DNA of 64,000 bases from Halieaceae bacterium. Lineage in GTDB: Bacteria; Pseudomonadota; Gammaproteobacteria; Pseudomonadales; Halieaceae. The notes under the pieces are model-generated. The model was not told where the DNA came from, did not search any database, and saw nothing but the letters and a program-made list of their open reading frames with translations. The DNA is taken from contig JAPOQD010000180.1 of assembly GCA_026710905.1 (NCBI GenBank), positions 1-64,000 on the forward strand, read 5' to 3'. How positions within the stretch are numbered: the first letter of the stretch is position 1; each line of letters starts with the position of its first letter. Made by a program: the position numbers and the translations under genes. This document shows positions 55,054 to 64,000 of the stretch, one piece after another.

Positions 55054-55746
55054 TTGAGCGCGGTGGTCAGTGGCGGACTCCAGCCGCCGCATCCATTCCG
55101 TCACTCCGGGATATTCATCGATGATCGCAGCGGCCTCGGTGGCGTCGCGAAAGCAGGTGAACATGCTGTGCACCGCCAGGTCGGCCAGGCTCAACTCGGC
55201 CCCCAGCAACCAGGGATCGTTTTCCACCAGGTCCGCCACCGCTTGCACATGGCGGCGTGTATCCACCAGCAGTTGCCGCATATCCTTGCGCCCAATACCC
55301 TGGGTCGCCGTGATTTTGGCAATTCCCTTCGGACTCCCGCGCAGTATCAGCCAGCGCATCAAGCCGCTTTCATGTTCCACCATGCGCGGCAGGTTGCGCT
55401 GCTGGTTGCCCGGAGTACCGAAGCGCAAGTGCATTTCGTAGAAGTACAGGCTCTCGTCAGCCCAGTCTTCCAGTGCGTGCATGAGCCCGCGCAGCCGGGC
55501 GTTTTCGGGAATCAGGCGCGGCTCGGGAAACTGCTGTTCGATGTACCAGGCCATATCGGTGGAATCGCAAACCAGCTTATCCCCGTGTTGGAGCGCCGGC
55601 AGCTTCAGGGTGGGGTTGATTTTCCGCACATTCTTGCGCTCGGTCAGGCCCCAGAATTTCTCGGTGAAGGCTACGCCCTTATAGTTCAACATGCGTTGAA
55701 TTTTCATGTTGAAGGGAGACATGTGGTACTGGTGAATTGTCAGCAT
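55048..55746 (-). CDS. Glutathione S-transferase family protein
   Basis: A 232-residue GST. The N-terminal thioredoxin-like domain has HMSPFNMKIQRMLNYKGV and NPTLKLPALQHGDKLVCDSTDMAWYIE, where the TLKLPAL/DST part forms the glutathione site. The C-terminal helical domain ends with LGAELSLADLAVHSM. It conjugates or isomerises unknown substrates. It is the first gene of a two-gene operon with the DUF1214-like gene. Confidence 0.88.
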   Translation of the reverse strand: MLTIHQYHMSPFNMKIQRMLNYKGVAFTEKFWGLTERKNVRKINPTLKLPALQHGDKLVCDSTDMAWYIEQQFPEPRLIPENARLRGLMHALEDWADESLYFYEMHLRFGTPGNQQRNLPRMVEHESGLMRWLILRGSPKGIAKITATQGIGRKDMRQLLVDTRRHVQAVADLVENDPWLLGAELSLADLAVHSMFTCFRDATEAAAIIDEYPGVTEWMRRLESATDHRAQQ

Positions 55747-55906
55747 CCGGGGAGATCTCGCCGCATTGCGCCTGCCGTGAAAACTGGCCGAAGAATACGA
55801 TATTTCGCCCTTGGCAGTACACGCAATCTTGTATTCCCCGAACTTTAAGGGGGTGTGGTTTGTTATAATTGCCCATCGCCACCCACTACAGGAAATTGGA
55901 GCCGCC

Positions 55907-56278
55907 GTGTCCGCCGTTCACATTTACCATAATCCACGTTGTTCAAAATCTCGCCAGACCCTGGCCCTGTTGCAAGAAAACGGGATTACCCCGGAAATAT
56001 GCCTGTACCTGGAATCTCCACCCAGTGCGGACCAACTGGCCATACTGGCGGCGCAACTGGGAATGACGCCGCGCCAGTTTTTGCGCAAGGGCGAGGCGGA
56101 ATACAAAGCGCATGGTCTGGGCGATGAGGGCCTTGCCGACAGTGAAGTGTTGGCCATCATGGCGGCCAACCCGAAACTGATTGAGCGGCCGATCGTGGTC
56201 AAGGACGGCCGCGCCGTGCTGGGCCGCCCACCGGAAAATGTGCTGGGTTTGATCTCAGCGCCAGTTCAGTCCGGATAA
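55907..56278 (+). CDS. arsC: Arsenate reductase (glutaredoxin-type) ArsC
   Basis: A 123-residue ArsC/Spx-fold protein: VHIYHNPRCSKSRQTLALL with the catalytic Cys near residue 12, a C-terminal region LIERPIVVKDGRAVLGRPPENVL with the conserved RPI and GRP motifs. It reduces arsenate using glutathione/glutaredoxin. GTG at 55907 with GGAG five bases upstream is chosen; a longer ATG frame reaches into non-conserved sequence. No other ars genes are nearby, as is common for this chromosomal form. Confidence 0.92.
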   Translation: MSAVHIYHNPRCSKSRQTLALLQENGITPEICLYLESPPSADQLAILAAQLGMTPRQFLRKGEAEYKAHGLGDEGLADSEVLAIMAANPKLIERPIVVKDGRAVLGRPPENVLGLISAPVQSG

Positions 56279-56331
56279 TGCATCAGTGGATGGGATGATC
56301 GCGCAGGGTTTTACGTCATGACACGGGCCGA

Positions 56332-56691
56332 ATGGCCACTTGCATGAACCGGGCCCAGGTCATGCGTTTGCTGACTGTAGCCAGCCTGCTGGCGGTGCTG
56401 CTGGTGGAACTGCTGGTTTCATGGCGCGAACGCGCTCCCTGGGTGGTGTGGCTGCTTCGCTGGTTGCCGTTGTTGCTCTTTGTCCCCGGAATGTATGCCG
56501 ACCGCTTGCGCAGTTATTTCTGGCTGTGCCTGGTTTGTTTGCTGTATTTCGTGACTGCGGTGTTGAGAATATTCGCTGCTCCCGGGGACCTGGTGGCAGG
56601 CTTCGGGCTGGTGGCCATCATTAGCCTGTTTGTCAGCGCCATGTTGTATGTGCGCTGGCGCTCGCGGCAACTGCGAGGTCTCAATGGCTGA
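56332..56691 (+). CDS. DUF2069 inner-membrane protein
   Basis: A protein of about 115-119 residues with four hydrophobic helices and the DUF2069 pattern (LLRWLPLLLFVPGMYADRLRSYFWLCLVCLLYFV). The function is unknown; the family is common in gammaproteobacteria. An ATG at 56344 is an alternative start. Its end overlaps dgkA by 8 bases, so they are coupled. Confidence 0.85.
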   Translation: MATCMNRAQVMRLLTVASLLAVLLVELLVSWRERAPWVVWLLRWLPLLLFVPGMYADRLRSYFWLCLVCLLYFVTAVLRIFAAPGDLVAGFGLVAIISLFVSAMLYVRWRSRQLRGLNG

Positions 56692-57079
56692 CCAGGCGGA
56701 CGGCACTCGAACCGGTAGCAGCGCCGCACGGCCAGGTTTGCGGCTGCTGCGCAGTTTTCGTTATGCCGGGACCGGGCTGATCACCCTGTTGCGGGAACAA
56801 GCCAACGCCCGCATTCACTTGTTGGCGACCATCCTGGTTGTCGGCGCGGGGCTGCTGCTCAATGTTCAGCGCTCGGACTGGTTGATCCTGTTGCTGTGCA
56901 TAGCGCTGGTGTGGGTTGCCGAGGCCTTGAATACCGCGCTGGAATACCTGTGCGACGCCACTGTGGAAGAGCAACACCCACTGATCGGCAAGGCCAAGGA
57001 TATTGCCGCGGCGGGTGTGTTGATTGCCGCGGCCATTTCCGCCCTGGCGGGCCTGCTGGTGCTGCTACCCTACCTGTAA
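56684..57079 (+). CDS. dgkA: Diacylglycerol kinase
   Basis: A 131-residue integral-membrane DgkA. It has a short N-terminal amphipathic part, ANARIHL, then WVAEALNTALEYLCDATVEEQHPLIGKAKDIAAAGVL (catalytic Glu and metal-binding residues). Three helices. It phosphorylates diacylglycerol in lipid recycling. The start at 56684 overlaps the upstream gene. The 3' end overlaps the convergent RND gene by 10 bases. Confidence 0.93.
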   Translation: MADQADGTRTGSSAARPGLRLLRSFRYAGTGLITLLREQANARIHLLATILVVGAGLLLNVQRSDWLILLLCIALVWVAEALNTALEYLCDATVEEQHPLIGKAKDIAAAGVLIAAAISALAGLLVLLPYL

Positions 57080-60000
57080 GTGCTTTCGCCGGGGGGAAGC
57101 AACAGGTCCTGGCCGGCGCCGGTCACGGAACTCAGGTCATCCAGATAGATTTCCTGTTTGCCCGGCTTCAACCAGGTTTTGAGATCCTCCAGAATCATGT
57201 ACAGGGCGGGCACCAACAGCAGCGTAATCACGGTGGCGAAGACGATGCCGAATGCCAGTGATATCGCCATGGGTATGATGACCTGAGCCTGGGTGCTGGA
57301 TTCCGTGAGGATCGGAACCAGACCGAAAAATGTAGTCAGGGAGGTCAGCAAAATTGCCCGGAAACGCCTGGCGCCCGCCAGCACCAGCGCCTCCCGCTTC
57401 GGCGAGCCTTCACGGGTAGTGCGGTTAACGAAGTCCACCAGGATCAGGCTGTCGTTCACCACCACGCCGGAGAGGGCGATCATCCCCATCAGGGACATCA
57501 TGCTGATCGCGTAACCGGTAAGCACATGCCCGATCGCGGCTCCTATGATGCCGAACGGGATCACCCCCATGATGATCAGTGGCTGGAAGTAGGATTTGGT
57601 CGGAATCGCCAACAGGGCATAGATCCCAAACAGGGAAATTACCAAACCCCGGGTCAGACTGCGCACCATCTTTGCCTCTTCGTTTGACATCCCGGAAAGG
57701 CTGTAGGACAGCCCAGGGTATTTGCGGGCCAGTTCAGGCAGATAATTCTGCATGATTTCGGCGGTGATTTTCCCCGGCTCTACCCGCTCGACTTCCGCCT
57801 CCGCATTGATTTCAACCGCGCGTCGGAAATTGATATGCGTGCTCTTGCTCAATCCGGGCCTGGTTTCCAGACTGGCTACCGAACTGAAGGGTATCGCATC
57901 ACCCTTCGGGGTGCGTATGAACATGCTGTCGAGGCTGGCGGCGTCGTGGCGGTCGGTTTTGGGATAGCGCACCATCACTTTGATTTCGTGACTACCCCTT
58001 TGAATGCGTTGCGCCTCGGCGCCATAAAATGCGTGACGCACCTGGTTGCCGAGACTGAAGCGGGTGATGCCGAGAGCCTCGGCTTGCGGCAGGAGTTCGA
58101 TGTGGAATTCGTCGGCGACGGCGCTAGAGCTACTTTGAATGTCATACAGACCATCGTAACCTTTCAGTTTGTTCTCCAACTCCAGGGAGGCGGCTTTCAA
58201 TATCTGCCAGTCCGGATGGCTGAGGTCGAAAGAGATGTCTGAGCCAAAACCGGGCCCGTCCATGGAGGAGAAGGAAACGGCTTCCGCGCCGGGCACTTCA
58301 CCGGCCATGGCGCGCCAGAGAAGCATGATTTCCCTGGTGCCGAGTTTTCTTTCCTCCGGGCGGACCAGCTCCACCATCAGGGTTGCATCGGTCGAGCCCT
58401 CGCTATGGACAAAGGTATGGGCGATCAGTTTTTCGGTGCTGCCGGTTTCCGCCAGGTATTCCGCTTCCGTTTCCTCAAGGGCCAGGAAGAGCTTGTTCAC
58501 GACCTCGATGGTGCGCTGTTGCGGAGTACCCTCACTCATTTTCAAGTCCACGGTGATGAACTCGCCTTCAATTTCCGGCGCCAGAACCATCCGTACCTGT
58601 CCCCCGGCGATCAGGCCGATGATCAGTATCAAGGTGCTGACAAAAATAGCGACGGTGAGGTAGCGGTGTTCGATGCAGCGTTCCACGAAGGGGCGATAGC
58701 GCCACTCGACGATGTGCCTGAGCCGTTGGTTGACCCACCGCGGCACACGATCCCACGCTACCAGCCATGGCGCCCGGTTCGGTTTGGTGTGGGCCAGATG
58801 GGCGGGCAGTATCCACTTGGACTCAATCAGGGAAAATACCAGACACAGGACCACGACCCCGCCGATGGCTACTCCAAAAGACTCAAACATGCCGTCCAGA
58901 ATCATCAGTGGGGCAAAGGCCATGATGGTGGTCAACACCCCAAAGGTTGCGGGTATGGCCACCCGATGGGTGCCGCGAATGATGGAATCGATGCCGCGGC
59001 CGTGGTTTTCCTGTTCCGTAGCGGCGCTCTCACCAATGATGATGGCATCATCCACCACGATCCCCAGCACCAGGATAAAGGCGAACACACTGACGATATT
59101 CAGGGTCCCGCCGAAAACCGGGGAGGCGAACACGGCCACCGCGCCCAGAAAACAGATGGGAATGCCCACCATGACCCAGGCGGCCAGTTTGATCTCCAGA
59201 AACAGGGCCAACACCAGGAAAACCACCGCCGCGCCCATGCCCAGGTTTTTCAGCATCATTCCCAGGCGTTCTTCCAGGTAATAGCTGACATCCGACCAGA
59301 TCACCAACTCCACCCCATCGGGCAGCATCGGGTTCTTTTCCCTGACGTAGGTTTTGGCGGCGTGGGCCGCCTTGAGGATGTCCTGCTCCCCCAGCGCCAT
59401 AATGGGCAGGCCAATGGAGAAGTTGCCATTGAACAGGGAAAAGCCGGCGGTATCGGTGAAACCGTCCTGAATATCCGCGATCTCGCCCAGGGTCAGGCGG
59501 GTGCCATCGGCAAAGGTCTTGAGAACGATGTCCTCGAAATCGGTTTGGCGATAGGCCTGACCCTGGGTGCGCAGCATGATATCCCCGTTTTCGGTGCGCA
59601 CCGCGCCGCCGGGCAGATCAATGGAGGAGGCGGCGACGATTTTGGCCACCTGGTCCAGGGTCAGATGGTATTCCCGCAACTGGTGTTCGGAAATTTCAAT
59701 GGCGATTTCATAGTCGCGGGCGCCCCAGATGTCCACCGAAGAGATATCCGGGTGGGCAATCAGGTCCAGCTTTATCTCCTCGGCGAGCTCTTTCATGCTG
59801 CGCTCATCGAGTTCGCCGCTGATTTGTATCATCAGTGCCTGGATCGGCAATTCCATGCGCCCCACGATCGGTTTTTCGGCGCCCTCCGGAAAATGGGGAA
59901 TGGCGTCTACCCGGCTTTTGACATCGTTCATCAATTCCATGATGTCATCTTCGTTCTCCGGCTCCATGAAGATGAACGCCAGCGATTCCAGGGAATCGGA

Positions 60001-60261
60001 TTCGATGCGTTTGATACCCTCCAGGTCAGCCAGGGCTTCCTCGATTTTCAGCACAATGCCCTGCTCCACTTCTTCGGGCGCGGCTCCGGGGTAGATCATG
60101 GTGATCAGCACCATATCGATCTCGAACTCCGGCATCATGCTGCGCTTGATCGACAGTCCGGCGTATATACCCGCACTGATGATGAGCAGCATCAGCAAAT
60201 TGGCGGCGACCGGATTACAGGCGAACCAGGCGATTATGCCCTTGTGGTGTTTTTCACTCAT
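57070..60261 (-). CDS. RND (HAE1-type) efflux pump inner-membrane subunit
   Basis: A 1063-residue RND permease of the AcrB/MexB-like superfamily, with twelve predicted helices, two large periplasmic loops and the proton-relay pair in GIVVDDAIIIGE. It exports hydrophobic compounds with the adaptor encoded directly upstream. The start at 60261 overlaps the adaptor stop (ATGAGTGA). No outer-membrane channel gene is in the window, so an unlinked TolC-like protein is presumably used. Substrates are unknown. Confidence 0.93.
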   Translation of the reverse strand: MSEKHHKGIIAWFACNPVAANLLMLLIISAGIYAGLSIKRSMMPEFEIDMVLITMIYPGAAPEEVEQGIVLKIEEALADLEGIKRIESDSLESLAFIFMEPENEDDIMELMNDVKSRVDAIPHFPEGAEKPIVGRMELPIQALMIQISGELDERSMKELAEEIKLDLIAHPDISSVDIWGARDYEIAIEISEHQLREYHLTLDQVAKIVAASSIDLPGGAVRTENGDIMLRTQGQAYRQTDFEDIVLKTFADGTRLTLGEIADIQDGFTDTAGFSLFNGNFSIGLPIMALGEQDILKAAHAAKTYVREKNPMLPDGVELVIWSDVSYYLEERLGMMLKNLGMGAAVVFLVLALFLEIKLAAWVMVGIPICFLGAVAVFASPVFGGTLNIVSVFAFILVLGIVVDDAIIIGESAATEQENHGRGIDSIIRGTHRVAIPATFGVLTTIMAFAPLMILDGMFESFGVAIGGVVVLCLVFSLIESKWILPAHLAHTKPNRAPWLVAWDRVPRWVNQRLRHIVEWRYRPFVERCIEHRYLTVAIFVSTLILIIGLIAGGQVRMVLAPEIEGEFITVDLKMSEGTPQQRTIEVVNKLFLALEETEAEYLAETGSTEKLIAHTFVHSEGSTDATLMVELVRPEERKLGTREIMLLWRAMAGEVPGAEAVSFSSMDGPGFGSDISFDLSHPDWQILKAASLELENKLKGYDGLYDIQSSSSAVADEFHIELLPQAEALGITRFSLGNQVRHAFYGAEAQRIQRGSHEIKVMVRYPKTDRHDAASLDSMFIRTPKGDAIPFSSVASLETRPGLSKSTHINFRRAVEINAEAEVERVEPGKITAEIMQNYLPELARKYPGLSYSLSGMSNEEAKMVRSLTRGLVISLFGIYALLAIPTKSYFQPLIIMGVIPFGIIGAAIGHVLTGYAISMMSLMGMIALSGVVVNDSLILVDFVNRTTREGSPKREALVLAGARRFRAILLTSLTTFFGLVPILTESSTQAQVIIPMAISLAFGIVFATVITLLLVPALYMILEDLKTWLKPGKQEIYLDDLSSVTGAGQDLLLPPGESTYR

Positions 60262-61540
60262 TGCGGGGAGAACCACCAAGGGCCTGGAAGGAGGAGTTTG
60301 GCGTGTCCGCCTGGCGCCGTGGTATTCCCGCGGCTTCGAGTATCGAGTCCTGCCGATGCAGCGTGCTGACCCGGCTATTGATGCTTACCCGCAGTCCGGG
60401 CAGGGCGCCGCTGATCATGCTCAGATTCACCAGGTCGCCATTGTGCAGACCACTGCTGACGTAGATTTGCCGGCCCCTGGCGCGCAGGGTTTGCACAGTG
60501 CGGCTGCGCAAGGTCATTTGCTCATCCACCACCCACACCTGGTTCCCGGCGCGCAGAACCTGCCGTGGCAATACCGCAAGACCGTGCATTTCCCTGCTGA
60601 GGATGCTGGCTTTGACAAAAGCGCCCAAACGCAGTGGTTCTGTTCCCGTTTTCAGCGCATAGGGGTCTTCGACTTTCGCGACGGCGAACAATACTCGCGA
60701 GCGCTCATCAAAAACTGCTTCGGTGCGTTCCAGCCGGCCCTGCCAGGAATTGATTTCTCCGGCCACATCGGTGTACAGCTCAACCAAAGGCGCCTGTCCC
60801 GGTAAAAAACTGCTGTTGACCCTGGGTAATTCCAGGTAGCTCAGTTTGCCCTGGGGTATAGCCAGCCGCACTTCCGCGTAGTCCACGGAAAAAATATCGG
60901 CCACCGGGGTTCCGGGCGAGACGAATTGGCCCAGATCGCTGCGCTTGGCGCGGATAATGGCGTTGTAGGGAGCGCGAATGGTGGTGCGGTCGAGGTCGTC
61001 CTGCGCCTTCTTGTGGTCCGCCCTGGCTGACAGCAACTTTGCTTGTGCGCTGTCCAACTGGGGTTTGCGCAAATACAGGTCGGTGGCTTCCTGCGAGCGT
61101 TGTGATTTTTCAGGCAGTTTCTGCCATTCGCTGTAAGCCACCAGCCCACGCCCTTTTTCCTGGGCCAGTGCGCTTTCGGCGGTTTCAACCTTGGCGCGGG
61201 CATCCAGCAGTTTGGCCTGGTAATCCCGGTCATCGATTTTCAGCAACACCTCATCCTTGGCTACGTAACCACCGGCCTTGAACGAGGGAGAAACCAGCAC
61301 GATCTTTCCGGCCACTTCAGACACCAGCGCGGTCTCCCGATGGGGCTGCACGGTGCCCTGGGCGAGGATGGGTATACGCAGGCTCTGCAGGACCACTTCC
61401 GCTACGTCTATCTCGACGATACGCTCCGGCAGCGGCGCCAGCACGGTTTGACTGCGATTGGCATACAGCAGCAGCGCAATCAAGGTGGCGCCACCGACCA
61501 TCAGCACAGGCAGCAGCGCTTTGAACATCTTTGCAGTCAT
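60254..61540 (-). CDS. RND efflux periplasmic adaptor (MFP/HlyD family)
   Basis: A 428-residue adaptor with an N-terminal membrane anchor (LLPVLMVGGATLIALLLYA), a lipoyl/barrel-sandwich part (RETALVSEVAGKIVLVSPSF, GGYVAKDEVLLKIDDRDY), an alpha-helical hairpin (about 100-180) and beta-barrel regions. It bridges the pump and an outer-membrane channel. GAAGGG lies six bases before the ATG. It is the first gene of a two-gene operon. Confidence 0.92.
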   Translation of the reverse strand: MTAKMFKALLPVLMVGGATLIALLLYANRSQTVLAPLPERIVEIDVAEVVLQSLRIPILAQGTVQPHRETALVSEVAGKIVLVSPSFKAGGYVAKDEVLLKIDDRDYQAKLLDARAKVETAESALAQEKGRGLVAYSEWQKLPEKSQRSQEATDLYLRKPQLDSAQAKLLSARADHKKAQDDLDRTTIRAPYNAIIRAKRSDLGQFVSPGTPVADIFSVDYAEVRLAIPQGKLSYLELPRVNSSFLPGQAPLVELYTDVAGEINSWQGRLERTEAVFDERSRVLFAVAKVEDPYALKTGTEPLRLGAFVKASILSREMHGLAVLPRQVLRAGNQVWVVDEQMTLRSRTVQTLRARGRQIYVSSGLHNGDLVNLSMISGALPGLRVSINSRVSTLHRQDSILEAAGIPRRQADTPNSSFQALGGSPRNE

Positions 61541-61804
61541 CGGTTTCCCTTCCAGGACATCGCGGCCTGTTTACCAATGATAAGGGTGGAGTGCGCTGCC
61601 ATTATAGGTGGAGTGCCGGGTTGTTTTCACTAAACCCGCCATTGTACCAGTTCCGCCGAGCGTGTTGGTTTTCCGATGGATCTGCGGCGCCCCCCACGGG
61701 GGAACACGGTTCCGGCGGTTGTTCGGTTGACCTCGACAATGCAGTGGGGGCCCTGTGCCCGAAGGGTGCGCCATGGCGCACCCGCGGGCGCGCATTCGCG
61801 CCCG
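61541..61804. repeat. Gap with GC-rich dispersed repeats
   Basis: 264 bases without a gene. It holds CCCCCCACGGGGGAACACGG (about 61690-61709), which resembles CCCCCCGCAATGCGGGGAAC near 21986. It also holds a reverse-orientation copy of the GGGCAC family, GGGCCCTGTGCCCGAAGGGT, at about 61749-61768. It could also terminate transcription of the alcohol dehydrogenase gene. Confidence 0.5.
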
Positions 61805-62911
61805 CTACGAGATTTCCAGAACGGTTCGAATCCCTCTCCCCTTGCCCAGGTCATCCAGACCCTGGTTGACTTCCTCCAGCGGTCTGCGCCGGGTGATCAT
61901 TTCTTCCAGCTTGAGCCTGCCTTCTTTCCACAGCCGCAGCAGGCGCGGTATTTCGTAGAGACTGTTACTGCTGCCGAGCATGCAACCGCACAGACTTTTC
62001 TCGCTCACCACGAACAGCACCGCGCAGGGGATATGGATCGGGTCTTCCAGCGGCGGGGCGCCAACACAGACCATCTTGCCACCCCGGCGTATGGAATTGA
62101 GCCCGGTATCGATCAGAGAGCTCACCCCGGCGGTTTCAAAGGCATAGTCCATACCGATGCCGCCGCTACATTCGAAACACTGCTCCATTACGTCCTGGTT
62201 CGCCGGGTCAATGACCTGGGTTGCTCCAAATTCGAGAGCAGCCGCGCGCCGCTCCGCGACCGGATCGGAAACCAGGATAGTGGCCGCACCGGCCACGCGC
62301 GCACCCTGGGTAGCGGCAATACCGATGCCGCCGGCGCCCATGATCAGAACACTGGCGCCTGCCTCCACCTTTGCAGTATTCAGCACCGCGCCAACCCCGG
62401 TCTGCAGGGCGCAGCCAATTACGCAAACCGTATCCAGGGGCAGGTCCTTGTCAATCTTTATGGCGCCGGTAGCCGGCGTCACCACGAACTCCGCCAGGGC
62501 GGCCAAGCCCACACCGCGCATCACCCGCTTCCCGCCACGTGACAGGCCAGTCTCACCATCGGGCAGGGAATTGGTCATGATGCTCATGGTGTTGTCGCAG
62601 AGGCTGTGTTGTTCGCGCTGGCAGTAGTAACACTGTCCGCAGGGTGGGGTGGGTGTCAGCACCACATGATCGCCGGGCAGGAGATGGGTTACGCCAAGGC
62701 CCACGCTTTCGACAATACCGGCTGCCTCGTGGCCGAGAATGATCGGCTCACCTTCAAAGGGCATGGTGCCATTGGCAATACTCAGGTCAGAGTGGCAAAG
62801 GCCACAGTATTTGACATTGACCCGAACTTCGCCCACGCGGGGCTCAATGATCTGCACGTCGTCGACAATTTTCAGCGCTTGTCCCGGCGCTTCCATCAGG
62901 GCGGCTCTCAT
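61805..62911 (-). CDS. Zinc-dependent alcohol dehydrogenase
   Basis: A 368-residue medium-chain dehydrogenase. Catalytic zinc ligands lie in CGLCHSDLS and GHEAAG, the structural zinc in CGQCYYCQREQHSLC, and the NAD(P) site in VLIMGAGGIGIAA. It oxidises an alcohol or a formaldehyde/S-glutathione adduct; the substrate is not fixed. The start at 62911 overlaps the DUF3604 stop (ATGA), so the two genes are coupled; a start four codons upstream is less likely. Confidence 0.92.
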   Translation of the reverse strand: MRAALMEAPGQALKIVDDVQIIEPRVGEVRVNVKYCGLCHSDLSIANGTMPFEGEPIILGHEAAGIVESVGLGVTHLLPGDHVVLTPTPPCGQCYYCQREQHSLCDNTMSIMTNSLPDGETGLSRGGKRVMRGVGLAALAEFVVTPATGAIKIDKDLPLDTVCVIGCALQTGVGAVLNTAKVEAGASVLIMGAGGIGIAATQGARVAGAATILVSDPVAERRAAALEFGATQVIDPANQDVMEQCFECSGGIGMDYAFETAGVSSLIDTGLNSIRRGGKMVCVGAPPLEDPIHIPCAVLFVVSEKSLCGCMLGSSNSLYEIPRLLRLWKEGRLKLEEMITRRRPLEEVNQGLDDLGKGRGIRTVLEIS

Positions 62912-64000
62912 GGCGTATACCATATCGGCGAGCTGTACGCCCGGTCCTGAATTTCCCTGGGACTCTCGGCGGGAACTTCAAACCCATATTTCCGCCGATC
63001 GTATTCCGTCCACCGCGGCGTGGGAATTTCCAGCACTCGCACGTAGTAGAAGGCGTGTTCGCCGGCATTGAAGTCCGGGTCCCGCCACACCACTTCGAGC
63101 TGCGCTGCGCCGACGCTATTTTTGTAGGTCGCCGTTTCCGGATCGACGGTTGATTTAACCGGGCTGGTTTCGCCGTTGTCGTTGATCTGGCGCTCGGGGG
63201 AAACGGCAACGTTGTACACTTTCTCCCGTAACACACCCTGCTGATCCTGCCAGCCTTTCACAACCTGGATGCGATCCAGATTGGCCCCGATGGGGTCTTT
63301 TGCGGCAGCGATGAGAAAGCTCGGTGATTTGCCCGGCGAGCTGCCGGCCAGGTCTCCCCCCATTGGTACACCAACTCGGTAGGCATTCCGGTAGCGGTCG
63401 GGCACGTCGAGGTCCGTTTCCGTAAAGGACCAGCCGCCGAAGAACCGAAGCGCTATTCGCGATCCGGTGGTGGCGTATACCTCCTTGCGTTTCAGGGCGT
63501 CGAAGATTGCGGCGCGCGTATTTTCCGTGGCCCAGACCGCGGCGTAGCCCGAGGCTACCTGTTGCCAGGCCATGATCGCTTCGGGTTCCCCAGGGGTAGA
63601 GGGGATAAATTGACCCGCGATGCGCGCGAAACCTGGTTCGACCAGGGACACCTTGCCCCAGAAATTGTTTTCGGCGCCGGTCGCCAGCGAGGTGTGCGCA
63701 TCGGTGCTGCCGATCATACCGAATTTAAATGGATTGGCGCCGGTGCTGTCCTGCTGCGCCAAACCGAGCTTGAGAGCCGAGCGGGCGTATTCGTATTGCA
63801 GCATGCCGGGTTTTTTCGGGCTGCTTCTCGCTATGTTCAGATTGCCCTTGTCCCAGTTCTCGAAATTGGCGAATTCATCTTCCGGTGACAGGTAGGGGTG
63901 CGCCTCGCTGTCGCCCTTGATCTGGGTAACTTCAACAATCGGCTCCCAGCGCTGGCGCAAGCGGTTGTAGCCGCCGGTCAGCGCCTTGCCCGCGGAATCC
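62908..64000 (-). CDS. DUF3604 domain protein (N-terminus beyond window)
   Basis: At least 364 residues, open to the window edge, so the N-terminus is missing. The segments EVTQIKGDSEAHPYLSPEDEF, KFGMIGSTDAHTSLA and KRKEVYATTGSRIALRFFGG match DUF3604, a family of PHP-like, metal-dependent proteins that are often secreted. It ends PREIQDRAYSSPIWYTP. It is upstream of, and coupled to, the alcohol dehydrogenase. No enzyme activity is established. Confidence 0.85.
   Translation of the reverse strand, partial: DSAGKALTGGYNRLRQRWEPIVEVTQIKGDSEAHPYLSPEDEFANFENWDKGNLNIARSSPKKPGMLQYEYARSALKLGLAQQDSTGANPFKFGMIGSTDAHTSLATGAENNFWGKVSLVEPGFARIAGQFIPSTPGEPEAIMAWQQVASGYAAVWATENTRAAIFDALKRKEVYATTGSRIALRFFGGWSFTETDLDVPDRYRNAYRVGVPMGGDLAGSSPGKSPSFLIAAAKDPIGANLDRIQVVKGWQDQQGVLREKVYNVAVSPERQINDNGETSPVKSTVDPETATYKNSVGAAQLEVVWRDPDFNAGEHAFYYVRVLEIPTPRWTEYDRRKYGFEVPAESPREIQDRAYSSPIWYTP

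Noticed and set aside
53905-55848. 436-residue + strand frame at 54538-55848
   Set aside because: Antisense of the DUF1214 and GST genes; no recognised domain.
57835-60369. Long + strand frames opposite the RND pump genes
   Set aside because: Histidine/glutamine/glycine-rich antisense shadows of the RND gene with no family signal.
1-64000. tRNA, rRNA or riboswitch
   Set aside because: I saw no cloverleaf, rRNA-like stretch or recognisable riboswitch core; a covariance-model scan would be needed to exclude small RNAs.

Overview
The window looks like a chromosome segment of a Gram-negative, probably marine or environmental gammaproteobacterium. The basis is an HAE1-type RND pump with its periplasmic adaptor, DUF2069, DgkA, a lipoprotein with a lipobox, Tat-like leaders, and moderately high GC with tight ATGA/TGATG gene overlaps. 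The species cannot be fixed from the sequence. All functions below are read from motifs and family knowledge; no database search was run.

Layout. (1) 0-3.7 kb: thioredoxin-fold protein, DUF1971 protein plus membrane protein, a cytochrome b561-YceI fusion and a separate YceI protein. (2) 4.0-13.7 kb: a six-gene, end-to-end coupled defence operon made of a WYL regulator of BrxR/CapW type, type I restriction-modification hsdR-hsdM-hsdS, a DUF3696-type ABC-like ATPase and a PLD-like HDR-motif protein. (3) 13.9-27.4 kb: accessory metabolism (dienelactone hydrolase, NUDIX, cytochrome P450, MFS transporter, secreted hydrolase-like lipoprotein, 2OG-Fe oxygenase, intradiol dioxygenase, O-methyltransferase) with several palindromic repeats. 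(4) 27.4-41.5 kb: a mosaic of small modules separated by a dispersed palindromic repeat (DEDDh exonuclease; TetR/DUF1214/FAD-oxidoreductase island; HipBA; BrnT-type toxin-antitoxin pair; DUF5131 protein; DUF4143 ATPase; AbiJ-like orphan; broken IS3). (5) 41.5-53.4 kb: a DISARM-like locus with a TerB-like/UvrD helicase, DrmA, DrmB and a NERD-UvrD nuclease-helicase on one strand, then an HNH endonuclease, Vsr, a cytosine-5 methyltransferase and its small HTH regulator. No DrmC (PLD) is present. (6) 53.9-64 kb: DUF1214 protein plus GST, ArsC, DUF2069, DgkA, an RND pump operon, a zinc alcohol dehydrogenase and a DUF3604 protein cut by the window edge.

How the parts work together. Two multi-gene anti-phage loci (4.0-13.7 and 41.5-53.4 kb) and several toxin or abortive-infection type genes make this a defence-rich accessory region. 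The most system-like novelty is the DISARM-like locus: DrmA/DrmB core, two different SF1 helicases, an added NERD nuclease, HNH and Vsr in place of DrmC, and a methyltransferase operon whose promoter carries a perfect palindrome over its -10 box. The second is the type I restriction operon that ends in an ATPase/PLD-like pair resembling a nuclease-ATPase effector module.

At least three repeat families are present. The largest has about eleven copies with GGACACCCA and TGGGTGTCC arms, all in one orientation. It is confined to 24-40 kb and 53.5-53.8 kb, so it brackets the DISARM-like locus but is absent from it.
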